Of a DNA stretch of 64,000 bases, positions 56,728 to 64,000 are shown piece by piece. The translations under genes were made by a program, and so were the position numbers. The notes beneath the pieces are model-generated. The model was given only the letters and a program-made list of their open reading frames with translations. It was not told where the DNA came from and searched no databases. The stretch comes from Leptotrichia sp. oral taxon 212 (lineage in GTDB: Bacteria > Fusobacteriota > Fusobacteriia > Fusobacteriales > Leptotrichiaceae): contig NZ_CP012410.1 of NCBI RefSeq assembly GCF_001274535.1, positions 1,957,126 through 2,021,125 of the forward strand. The letters are read 5' to 3'. Each line of letters opens with the position of its first letter. The stretch's first letter is position 1.

Positions 56728-59604
56728 ATGAGAAATACAAAATGGAATATAAAAAATATTCCGAAAGATAAAGATATAAAAATAAATAATATTCCTGTAG
56801 ATAAAGATATATTGAAAATACTATTTTCCAGAGGAATAAAATCTCCCAGGGAAATAAGGGATTTTTTAAATCCTAAACTGGAAAATCTTCAGAATCCTGA
56901 TAAACTTTATGATATGGAAAAAGCTGTCAAAATTATTAGAAACGCTATCCAGAAAAATGAAAATATATGGATATATGGCGACTATGATGTTGACGGAATT
57001 ACATCAACCGCTGTACTGTATCTTTCACTGAAGGAACTGGGTGCTAAAAATGTCAGTTACTATATACCTGTCAGGGATGAAGGATATGGACTTAATAATG
57101 ATGCACTGAAAAAAATCAGAGATTCAGATGGAGAACTTGTCATTACCGTAGATTGTGGAATTACAGCTTTTGAAGAAATAAAATTTGCAAATTCAATAGA
57201 TCTTCCGGTTATAATAACCGACCATCACAATTTACAAGGAAAAAAAGTTCCTGATGCACTGGCAGCCATTAATCCTAAAAGAGTGGAAAATGAGTATACA
57301 TTTGAATCTCTTGCAGGTGTAGGAACAGTATTCATGCTTATTCTGTCACTCTTTGAAAGCTACGGAAGAAAAAATGATGCCTTTGAATATCTGGATCTTG
57401 TATCTATAGGAACTATTGCCGATATTGTTCCACTTTTATCAGAAAACCGTATTCTCACAAAATTTGGGCTGGAAAAACTTCCCTTTACTAAAAACAGAGG
57501 ACTTGCTTTTTTACTTTATAAATTATTTAATAATAGTGAAAATGGCGGAAAGAGCCCAAAGACAGAATATTCAACTTATGATGTCGGTTTCATAATTGCT
57601 CCTGTATTTAATGCCGCCGGACGTCTTAAAGATGCAAAAATGGTAGTGAAGCTTCTGACTTCTGACAATAACAGGGAAATAGAAATCATAGTAAAAGAAC
57701 TTATTAATAAAAATTTTGAGAGAAAAGAACTTCAGAACAGAATTGTGGAAATGATTGAAAAAAATATCGAGAAAAATAAAATCAATGAAGATTTTATAAT
57801 TATTGACTACTCTCCTGAATATCATCATGGAATCATAGGAATTGCAGCTTCTAAAATAGTCGACACATATTATAAGCCTGTCATTATTATGGAAGTCAAG
57901 GAAGATGAGGGAATCGCAGTCGGCTCATGTAGAAGTATAGAAGGTTTCAATATTTTAAATGCCTTACAGAGCATGCCTGAATTATTTATCAAATTTGGTG
58001 GGCATGCAGGAGCGGCAGGATTTACAATTCCGATAAAAAATATTGAGCTATTTAAAAGAAAAATTAATGAATATGCAAAAAAAATTCTGAAGGATGATGA
58101 TTTTATTAAAATTATAAATATTGACAAACAGATTCCGATGCAAAAAATGTCCTATGAATTCTTTAAGACAATAGAACTGCTTAAACCATTTGGTTTTGGA
58201 AATCCAATGCCTACCTTTCAGACTAAGAACATTCTTCTGGAAAATATAAAATTTATAGGGGAAAATAAGAATCATATTATGTTTGACCTGAAACAGAAGG
58301 GGTTTATTATTAAAAATGCTGTCTGGTTTGGATCAGGGGAATACTTTAAGGAGCTCAATGAAAATCTGTTTTATGATATTGTATATAAACTAAAGATAGA
58401 AGAATTTCAGGACAGATACTATACCAAAGCCTATATAGAGGACATGAAAGTTTCTGAACTGAGGGACGATACCTTATTATATTATCATTCCCTCTACAAT
58501 ACTTCTTTTCCTATTAAATCAATATTCTACACGCATCTTGATCTTGATGGGGAAATGCCTCTCAGTCTGAAAAATGAATTTGATCAGATTTCACTTTTTC
58601 AGGGGAGAAAATTTGTAGGAAGGCTTGACTATAATATTTCAAATTTGCTTATTCAGCTGAAAAGATATTTTAACTGGAATTTCACTGTCAAAGTTGAAAA
58701 TATAATAAAATCTTCAACACATAATATCGTAGACATACTTATTAAGAGGGATTTTTCGTTTGAATGTTATGATTACACTGATATTGGAATTTTTAACAGA
58801 ATAAAAAATTTTCTCATAGGAAATATGGAATATGATAGTTTTACAAAAAATCTGCTTTCACTGTTTTTCAGACAAAACAAAGATTTAATAGTTTCCTTTG
58901 AGAATAAATCTTCAGAAAATTTTAAAAATAACCCGGAAAAATATATAAAACCTGAAAATCTGATAAATTTTCTTTTGACTGTAGGAATATATTTTATGAA
59001 AAAAACAGGTAAAAAAAGTCTTATTGTTGTAAAAAATAGCAAAAACTCTGTATATAATATTCCTTTTATAAAAGCATACTTTGACATCATTTCAAAATAT
59101 GAAATTGAACAGGATAAAAAATATCCTTTTATACTGTTCTATAAAACAAAATTTAAACAGAGTATAAAAAAAATATCTCCTGAAAATTTTATTCTCCCCA
59201 AAATAAAAGAAATTGAAATAGGAGAGGAGAATAATAAATTTACAGAAACAGAAAAAAACACTTTAAACAAGGACAATAAGATTAATGCACGATTCTGTTT
59301 TTTCACTGATGCTGAAACAAAAGATGAATTTATTTCAGATTTTTTTGAAAGCAGTAATATAAATAATGGTGAAAAAAAATCTGAAATTAGTAATGATTTT
59401 AATGTTCAGACAGAATTTATTAAAAATAATATTTCAATACCTGAGAATATTGTATTTTTAAATACCCTGAAAAAGAAAGATTTAAAAGAACTGAAAAATA
59501 TATATGTTGAATATCTGCCACTGGAAGATAAGATAAGGCTTAAAGAAAAGTTGGATAAAGGGGAATTACTGTATTCTGATTATTCCGTTTCAGAAATAAT
59601 ATAA
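56728..59604 (+). CDS. recJ: RecJ single-strand exonuclease with long C-terminal extension
   Basis: A 5'-3' single-stranded DNA exonuclease of the DHH family. 958 residues, much longer than E. coli RecJ (577). DHH domain motifs: YGDYDVDGITSTAV near residue 86, VDCGITA near 141, TDHH near 164, and GTIADIVPL near 230. DHHA1: HHGIIGIAASKIV near 368 and FGGHAGAAGFTI near 425. An OB-type domain follows at about 470-570. Residues 575-958 are charged and have no motif I recognise. AGGAG is five bases before the ATG. Ends at a strong bidirectional terminator. Confidence 0.93.
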   Translation: MRNTKWNIKNIPKDKDIKINNIPVDKDILKILFSRGIKSPREIRDFLNPKLENLQNPDKLYDMEKAVKIIRNAIQKNENIWIYGDYDVDGITSTAVLYLSLKELGAKNVSYYIPVRDEGYGLNNDALKKIRDSDGELVITVDCGITAFEEIKFANSIDLPVIITDHHNLQGKKVPDALAAINPKRVENEYTFESLAGVGTVFMLILSLFESYGRKNDAFEYLDLVSIGTIADIVPLLSENRILTKFGLEKLPFTKNRGLAFLLYKLFNNSENGGKSPKTEYSTYDVGFIIAPVFNAAGRLKDAKMVVKLLTSDNNREIEIIVKELINKNFERKELQNRIVEMIEKNIEKNKINEDFIIIDYSPEYHHGIIGIAASKIVDTYYKPVIIMEVKEDEGIAVGSCRSIEGFNILNALQSMPELFIKFGGHAGAAGFTIPIKNIELFKRKINEYAKKILKDDDFIKIINIDKQIPMQKMSYEFFKTIELLKPFGFGNPMPTFQTKNILLENIKFIGENKNHIMFDLKQKGFIIKNAVWFGSGEYFKELNENLFYDIVYKLKIEEFQDRYYTKAYIEDMKVSELRDDTLLYYHSLYNTSFPIKSIFYTHLDLDGEMPLSLKNEFDQISLFQGRKFVGRLDYNISNLLIQLKRYFNWNFTVKVENIIKSSTHNIVDILIKRDFSFECYDYTDIGIFNRIKNFLIGNMEYDSFTKNLLSLFFRQNKDLIVSFENKSSENFKNNPEKYIKPENLINFLLTVGIYFMKKTGKKSLIVVKNSKNSVYNIPFIKAYFDIISKYEIEQDKKYPFILFYKTKFKQSIKKISPENFILPKIKEIEIGEENNKFTETEKNTLNKDNKINARFCFFTDAETKDEFISDFFESSNINNGEKKSEISNDFNVQTEFIKNNISIPENIVFLNTLKKKDLKELKNIYVEYLPLEDKIRLKEKLDKGELLYSDYSVSEII

Positions 59605-59605
59605 G

Positions 59606-59657
59606 AAAAAAGTTTCATCTCTAAATGTTAGAAACATTAGAAATGAAACTTTTTTTA
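59606..59657. terminator. Bidirectional terminator between recJ and flavodoxin gene
   Basis: An almost perfect stem (AAAAAGTTTCAT..CTAAATGTT / AACATTAG..ATGAAACTTTTT) with a tiny loop and T-runs on both strands. Confidence 0.9.
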
Positions 59658-59667
59658 TATACGGTTA

Positions 59668-60090
59668 TTAGCTAACTATTGCTTTTCCATATTCTTTACA
59701 TTTTTCGATTTTTTCATCATCATCCGGAGCAAGATTTACAATACATCCCTCTCCAACAACTGAAATGTCTTCTTTATCCAAATCCTGTATCCACATACTC
59801 ATGAAATCTCCTTCACCCCAGTCATTTGAACCAAAAAGTCCTACTCTTTTTCCAGCTAGTTTTTCTTTTACGCTTTCAATGTAGTCAACCATTTCAGGTG
59901 CCACTTCTTCAGATCCTGTTGCAGGTGATCCAAATGCAACAAAATCAGCATCTACTGAACTTTCATTTGCCGCATCTACTGCTATCATTTCTACTTCTGC
60001 TCCAGCAGCTTTTGCTCCTTCTTCTATAAATGTAGCTATTTGTTCTGTATTTCCTGTGCTACTAAAATAAATTATATTCAATTTAGCCAT
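59668..60090 (-). CDS. Flavodoxin
   Basis: Short-chain flavodoxin, 140 residues, a one-electron carrier with FMN. FMN phosphate loop SSTGNTEQIA is at residues 10-19. The isoalloxazine contacts are GSPATGSEE near 57 and GSNDWGEGDFMSMW near 89. AGGAGGA precedes the ATG. It is transcribed alone from a consensus promoter and closed by the bidirectional terminator. Possible partners (hydrogenase, pyruvate oxidoreductase) are not in the window. Confidence 0.96.
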   Translation of the reverse strand: MAKLNIIYFSSTGNTEQIATFIEEGAKAAGAEVEMIAVDAANESSVDADFVAFGSPATGSEEVAPEMVDYIESVKEKLAGKRVGLFGSNDWGEGDFMSMWIQDLDKEDISVVGEGCIVNLAPDDDEKIEKCKEYGKAIVS

Positions 60091-60139
60091 ATTTTCCTCC
60101 TAAAAAATTATTTTATACTTTTTATAATTTACTTTTTCA

Positions 60140-60168
60140 ATTATACAATCTATTTATTTGTATGTCAA
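60140..60168 (-). promoter_or_regulatory. Consensus promoter of the flavodoxin gene
   Basis: TTGACA and TATAAT with a 17-base spacer on the minus strand, giving a leader of about 43 bases. It begins only seven bases after the autotransporter stop. Confidence 0.85.
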
Positions 60169-60174
60169 TATATT

Positions 60175-63100
60175 TTAGTAAATTACTCTAAATCCAATTC
60201 CACCTCTTATGTTTTGTCCTTTTGTATCATATCCTGCATTGAAAGTTATTCCAGCTTTCTGATTTTCTATTCCAATATTGAAATCTATCTTGAAATTACC
60301 ATGTCTGTCTTCCTTTTCACTTCTCATTTTAAACCAGTCTGCTTCAGTAAAAGCCACTCTGGCTTTATTATTTACATCTGCCACTTTCCCAAGTTCATTT
60401 TCATATCCGATAGAAACAGTAGCTGTAACTGTTGTCTTTTTAGCTACATGACGTTTATATTTAAATTCAGCTCCCACTTCAGGTTTTACAGAATAATAAT
60501 CATTTCCTTTTACATTAAGTCTTACTTCTCCTGTTTTTTCTTCAATGTTATTGAATTTTCCATATTCAGCCTTCAAGCTTCCGTACGCTCTTATACTCGT
60601 TCTTTCTCCCGTTCTAAATTCTTTGGAAACTTCTCCTTTTACTGAAGCTCCATAAGAATTATATGTTGATTTTGCTCCAAAAACTTCATCCACTATAAGG
60701 AATCTTCTATCCATTTCACTTCTTGCAACATAACCTTCAGCTGAAACAGTTACATTCAGACTATTATTATAATCAAAAGGAATAGATTTAAAGGCTCCTG
60801 CTCTAAGCATTGTAACATTTTCCTTTGAACCTCCGAGATCTTTGAACTTAAATCTGTTCTGAATTACACCTGCATACCATCCAACAGTGTCTCCTAGCCT
60901 TACATCTTCTTTTTCGTGAACATATGCCACCCCATAGGAATTACTCTTGTAATCTATTATTCCTGCAGTGTCTGTCTTATATTCGTCCTTCATTCCAAAT
61001 GCCTTTATCTTATTGGAACTTTTTGACTTGTTGTCCCATTCCCTTCTTAAATAATTAAATTCCTTATCCAGCATATTTCCTGTAGAATACAGTCTCATCT
61101 GAGTATTTGCATACTGCTGTCCTTTCATCTGATCTACAGCCTGAGTAAATATATGTCCTTCGCCTTTTCTAAGATCATTCAGCTTATTAAATAAAAGTTT
61201 TTCCCTTGACCCGTTTCCTTCAACTCCATATCTTTGCTCCAGTCCATCCATAAAATTATATGTGTCTGTATCCTTTGCAAATGCAGTATAAGGTATTTTA
61301 GAAAGATAAACTTTAGAAAGACTGTCATCCTTATTCTGAGTTGCTGTAGCAATCCATGTCAGACTTGATGAATTTAGAAGCCATCTTGTTTTTCCACCAC
61401 TTGTACTGCTCACTTCTGTTATAGCTTTATTATAAGGATTTATTATATTTTCACCTATTTCAATGTCCTTACTGTTTGTATATCTCGCGGCTTCCACTCC
61501 AAATACAAGGTTTACTTTTCTTAGATTTTTCAAATACTGAAGCCCTTCTATCGGATTTGTATAATTAACTCCTGAAGTATCTACATACATTCCAAGTTCA
61601 GACGAACCTCCACCCATATTTAAACTCGGATTATTTCCCATGGCATTGTATTCAGGTAAGTTTATTACTGTATCACCTACCTGTATTTGTGTTGCAGCCG
61701 GTGAAACTATTGTTGTATCAACATATGTAGGAGTTACTGTCTTCCCGTTTCTTTCAACAGTTGCAACAGTAATTCCTCCTCCAGGTGCATTTATCTTAAC
61801 TCCTTTAACTCCTTTTCCTGTAGGATCCTGTGTAGAAGTATCCGTTTTCTTTGCATTTGCTGATACTTCTATTGTTCCTGTTCCTGGATTATACTGACCA
61901 TTCTTGGCATAATAAACTCCTATTCCTTCATCAGAATTTATTATAATCTTTCCATAGTTTTTGAAAATTGCATTATTAAGGGCAACTACACCAATAATAC
62001 CGTCTTTTGTATTATTTGGAGCTGTTCTTATTTCAGCACTGGCATGGTTTACTCCTACCGCTCCCTGATCAAGATACATTCCAATACTGTTTTCTCCACT
62101 TAATTCTATTACTCCATAGTTATCAGCCTTTGATCCTGTTCCTGCGGCATACATTCCGATACCATTGCTCTGAGGAACTTTTATCGTTCCATAATTTGCT
62201 ATTCTTCCTGTTGTTTCAGCATTTCCTGTCTGTTCATTTATATATCCTGCAGCCATTCCTATGGCATACATTTTATTTACAGGATCACTATATCCTGCAG
62301 TTATTACTGGCTGAGCCGCCAATCCTGGCGCACCATTTTCTGCTAATCCATCATAAACACTGAATATTCCTACATTTCCTAATCCTATTCCAAAATTAAT
62401 ATCTGCAAGATTTCTTGTGTATCCTGATGAATACAGTCCGTAATTTCCATTTCCTGTGGACTTCAATGCAGTTCTATTTGTTACATTTGAAGTTTTATCT
62501 GCAGAATATATGAACACTGAATTATTCTTTAATTCAGTTCCGTCTGTATCATGCACATCAAGAACCGTTCCACTCCCTTTTATTACAAATCCGTACGATT
62601 TATTGTTAGATAAATTTATATTGGCAGTACTTATAATATTCTGATTATTTCCTGTTGTAAGAATTCCCACTGCTTCAGTATTTCCAACATTAAGATTTCC
62701 TCCGTTCAGATTTACATTTCCTCCCTGAGAATAAACTCCTATTCCATTATCTCCAACCGAAACATCTGAAGAATCATTAGAAATCTCATATCCATAAATT
62801 CCTATTGAATTATTTCCGACTGTCACATTTTTTCTGTTTGTTACCTTCTTTGCAGAATTTTTTACATATATTCCAACATTTGCCTTTTTCATATCATTAG
62901 CATTTCCAAGTGTTATATTTCCTTCGTTCAGAACATTTCCATTTTCAGCAACAATTCCTATCTCCCCACCTGTTGAAGTACCGTTGATATTTCCTTTATT
63001 TCTAAGGATTCCATTGCCTTTTGCAAGAATTCCGGTTATACCTCCTGTTGTAGAAGTGCTATTCACAAGATCTATATTTACATTATTCTCAAAATTAGAA

Positions 63101-64000
63101 CCTTCTGACAGCATTGCCGTTCCACTGCCTGCAGAGCTTCCTGAATATTTATATTCTAATGTAGGAACTCCTCCTGAAGTAGAAATTAATTTTGAAGACC
63201 CTTTAGTATATATTCCCACTCCATTGTCCTGCGTTTCAATTCCATAGTTTGAAGCAAGGTCTACAGTAACATCTTCTCCATAAATTCCTGTTCCCCCAGT
63301 TCCTGTCACTATATCAGCAGTTCCTGTTCCAGATACCTTTATTTCTCCACCTTTTCCACGACTGTTTTTCAGTACAATTCCTGTTCCTCCTGTACCTGCT
63401 GTAAGCTGATGACTATTTTCAACAGTTACTTCAGATGCCGGCGTATTAGCTTTATTATTATCAGCAAATATCGCAATTGCATTATCTCCTGCCACATTTA
63501 CTGCTCCAGTATTTATAATCTCTACTTTTTTACCTGTTTTCCCGCTATCTGTTCCATAGGACTGTGCCACTGTTCCCGTTGCCAATCCTGCAATTCCTAC
63601 CCCTGAACCGGTTACAGTTATTGTTCCGTCATTTTTAAGCAGACTTCCGTTAGTTCCGTAAATTCCTGCTCCATTGTCAACTGTTACATTTCCTGTAGAT
63701 GTATTATGTACCTGTCCATAACTTACATTTATTCCTGCAACTCCTGTTGCCACAGTTCCACCAGCTACACTTACATTTCCATTATTAATATATCCAGAAT
63801 CTGCATTTGAAGCTGCTGTTGCATTTGAACCCATTGACAGACCTTTTCCGTTTCCTGTTACATTTTTCCCTGCATTTATTGTTACAAGTTCTCTTTCCAT
63901 CGTTATGAAGTTATATCCATCTGTAGCACTGTTTAAATCTACATTAGTATCTACTGTCAATGTTCCATTCATAAGCACTGAATTAAATGTATAGTTATTA
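60175..64000 (-). CDS. Fusobacterial autotransporter, N-terminus beyond window
   Basis: Type V secreted outer-membrane protein; 1,275 codons are visible and the frame stays open past the window edge, so the first in-frame ATG here is not the true start. The passenger is a beta-helix-like array of Gly/Asn-rich units such as NDGTITVTGSGVGIAG and GIYGTNGSLLKNDGTI, each about 20-30 residues. From about 300 residues before the end comes the beta-barrel with NSYGVAYVHEKEDVRLGD, ending in GIGFRVIY with a terminal aromatic residue. Such proteins act as adhesins or surface factors. No terminator is seen before the flavodoxin promoter. Confidence 0.94.
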   Translation of the reverse strand, partial: NNYTFNSVLMNGTLTVDTNVDLNSATDGYNFITMERELVTINAGKNVTGNGKGLSMGSNATAASNADSGYINNGNVSVAGGTVATGVAGINVSYGQVHNTSTGNVTVDNGAGIYGTNGSLLKNDGTITVTGSGVGIAGLATGTVAQSYGTDSGKTGKKVEIINTGAVNVAGDNAIAIFADNNKANTPASEVTVENSHQLTAGTGGTGIVLKNSRGKGGEIKVSGTGTADIVTGTGGTGIYGEDVTVDLASNYGIETQDNGVGIYTKGSSKLISTSGGVPTLEYKYSGSSAGSGTAMLSEGSNFENNVNIDLVNSTSTTGGITGILAKGNGILRNKGNINGTSTGGEIGIVAENGNVLNEGNITLGNANDMKKANVGIYVKNSAKKVTNRKNVTVGNNSIGIYGYEISNDSSDVSVGDNGIGVYSQGGNVNLNGGNLNVGNTEAVGILTTGNNQNIISTANINLSNNKSYGFVIKGSGTVLDVHDTDGTELKNNSVFIYSADKTSNVTNRTALKSTGNGNYGLYSSGYTRNLADINFGIGLGNVGIFSVYDGLAENGAPGLAAQPVITAGYSDPVNKMYAIGMAAGYINEQTGNAETTGRIANYGTIKVPQSNGIGMYAAGTGSKADNYGVIELSGENSIGMYLDQGAVGVNHASAEIRTAPNNTKDGIIGVVALNNAIFKNYGKIIINSDEGIGVYYAKNGQYNPGTGTIEVSANAKKTDTSTQDPTGKGVKGVKINAPGGGITVATVERNGKTVTPTYVDTTIVSPAATQIQVGDTVINLPEYNAMGNNPSLNMGGGSSELGMYVDTSGVNYTNPIEGLQYLKNLRKVNLVFGVEAARYTNSKDIEIGENIINPYNKAITEVSSTSGGKTRWLLNSSSLTWIATATQNKDDSLSKVYLSKIPYTAFAKDTDTYNFMDGLEQRYGVEGNGSREKLLFNKLNDLRKGEGHIFTQAVDQMKGQQYANTQMRLYSTGNMLDKEFNYLRREWDNKSKSSNKIKAFGMKDEYKTDTAGIIDYKSNSYGVAYVHEKEDVRLGDTVGWYAGVIQNRFKFKDLGGSKENVTMLRAGAFKSIPFDYNNSLNVTVSAEGYVARSEMDRRFLIVDEVFGAKSTYNSYGASVKGEVSKEFRTGERTSIRAYGSLKAEYGKFNNIEEKTGEVRLNVKGNDYYSVKPEVGAEFKYKRHVAKKTTVTATVSIGYENELGKVADVNNKARVAFTEADWFKMRSEKEDRHGNFKIDFNIGIENQKAGITFNAGYDTKGQNIRGGIGFRVIY

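Noticed and set aside
62000-64000. Glycine/asparagine-rich repeats in the autotransporter considered as tandem DNA repeats
   Set aside because: The units are degenerate at DNA level; they are protein-level beta-helix repeats.

Overview
The window is about 64 kb of AT-rich DNA from what looks like a fusobacterium of the Leptotrichiaceae (Leptotrichia or a close relative). The indications are the low GC content, the Firmicute-like gene order accB-accC-asp23-amaP-nusB in an organism that also has an outer-membrane autotransporter, a heptosyltransferase-type glycosyltransferase, and a 16S fragment that resembles Leptotrichia from memory. Nearly all genes lie on the minus strand. Only five genes, encoding an MliC-like protein, 5-formyltetrahydrofolate cyclo-ligase, a nucleotidyltransferase and RecJ, plus a possible remnant, depart from or complicate that pattern. 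No prophage, CRISPR array or intact insertion sequence was seen.

Layout. 1-12.2 kb: the end of glycerol kinase, then a sialic-acid module: lipoprotein binding protein, two ABC permeases, a small membrane protein, NanK, NanA, an RpiR-type regulator, NanE, a YhcH/NanQ-like protein, an M29 aminopeptidase, NagB and NagA. Together these import N-acetylneuraminate and convert it to fructose-6-phosphate; no ABC ATPase is encoded here. 12.4-20.4 kb: thioredoxin, Ogg2-type DNA glycosylase, an alpha/beta hydrolase, ComM, a secreted MliC-like lysozyme inhibitor, and the nusB-amaP-asp23-accC-accB cluster. 20.4-34.1 kb: dnaE, a Cof-type HAD phosphatase, a ParB-like-domain protein, a phosphoesterase, a cysteine desulfurase, GapN, a lipase-like hydrolase and a complete ECF transporter. 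34.4-38.5 kb: a ribosomal RNA locus. 38.6-47.8 kb: tsaD, a glycosyltransferase, a Sel1-repeat protein, three tRNAs, a TPR/DUF4037/DUF4125 operon, and a MetE-like gene beside a YedF-like gene. 48.4-60.1 kb: folate, cell-wall, proline-tRNA, competence and recombination genes and a flavodoxin. 60.2-64 kb: the C-terminal part of a large autotransporter.

Most notable results. (1) The MetE-like gene has one in-frame TGA where, from memory of relatives, a conserved cysteine sits. Both halves are intact, a SECIS-like hairpin follows at the expected distance, and the upstream neighbour is a YedF-type protein, a family linked to selenium metabolism. I read it as a candidate selenoprotein. (2) The rRNA locus is chimeric: the 5' half of 16S joins directly to 23S at a short shared sequence, so the 16S 3' half, the spacer and the 23S 5' end are missing. 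(3) The AccB-like protein has lost the biotinylated lysine motif, and accC has an apparent one-base lesion at its start. (4) A TPR-nucleotidyltransferase-DUF4125 operon with its own strong promoter has no known function.

Several start sites were moved to positions supported by a Shine-Dalgarno sequence; these are noted in each entry. Family names and comparisons come from memory, not from database searches.
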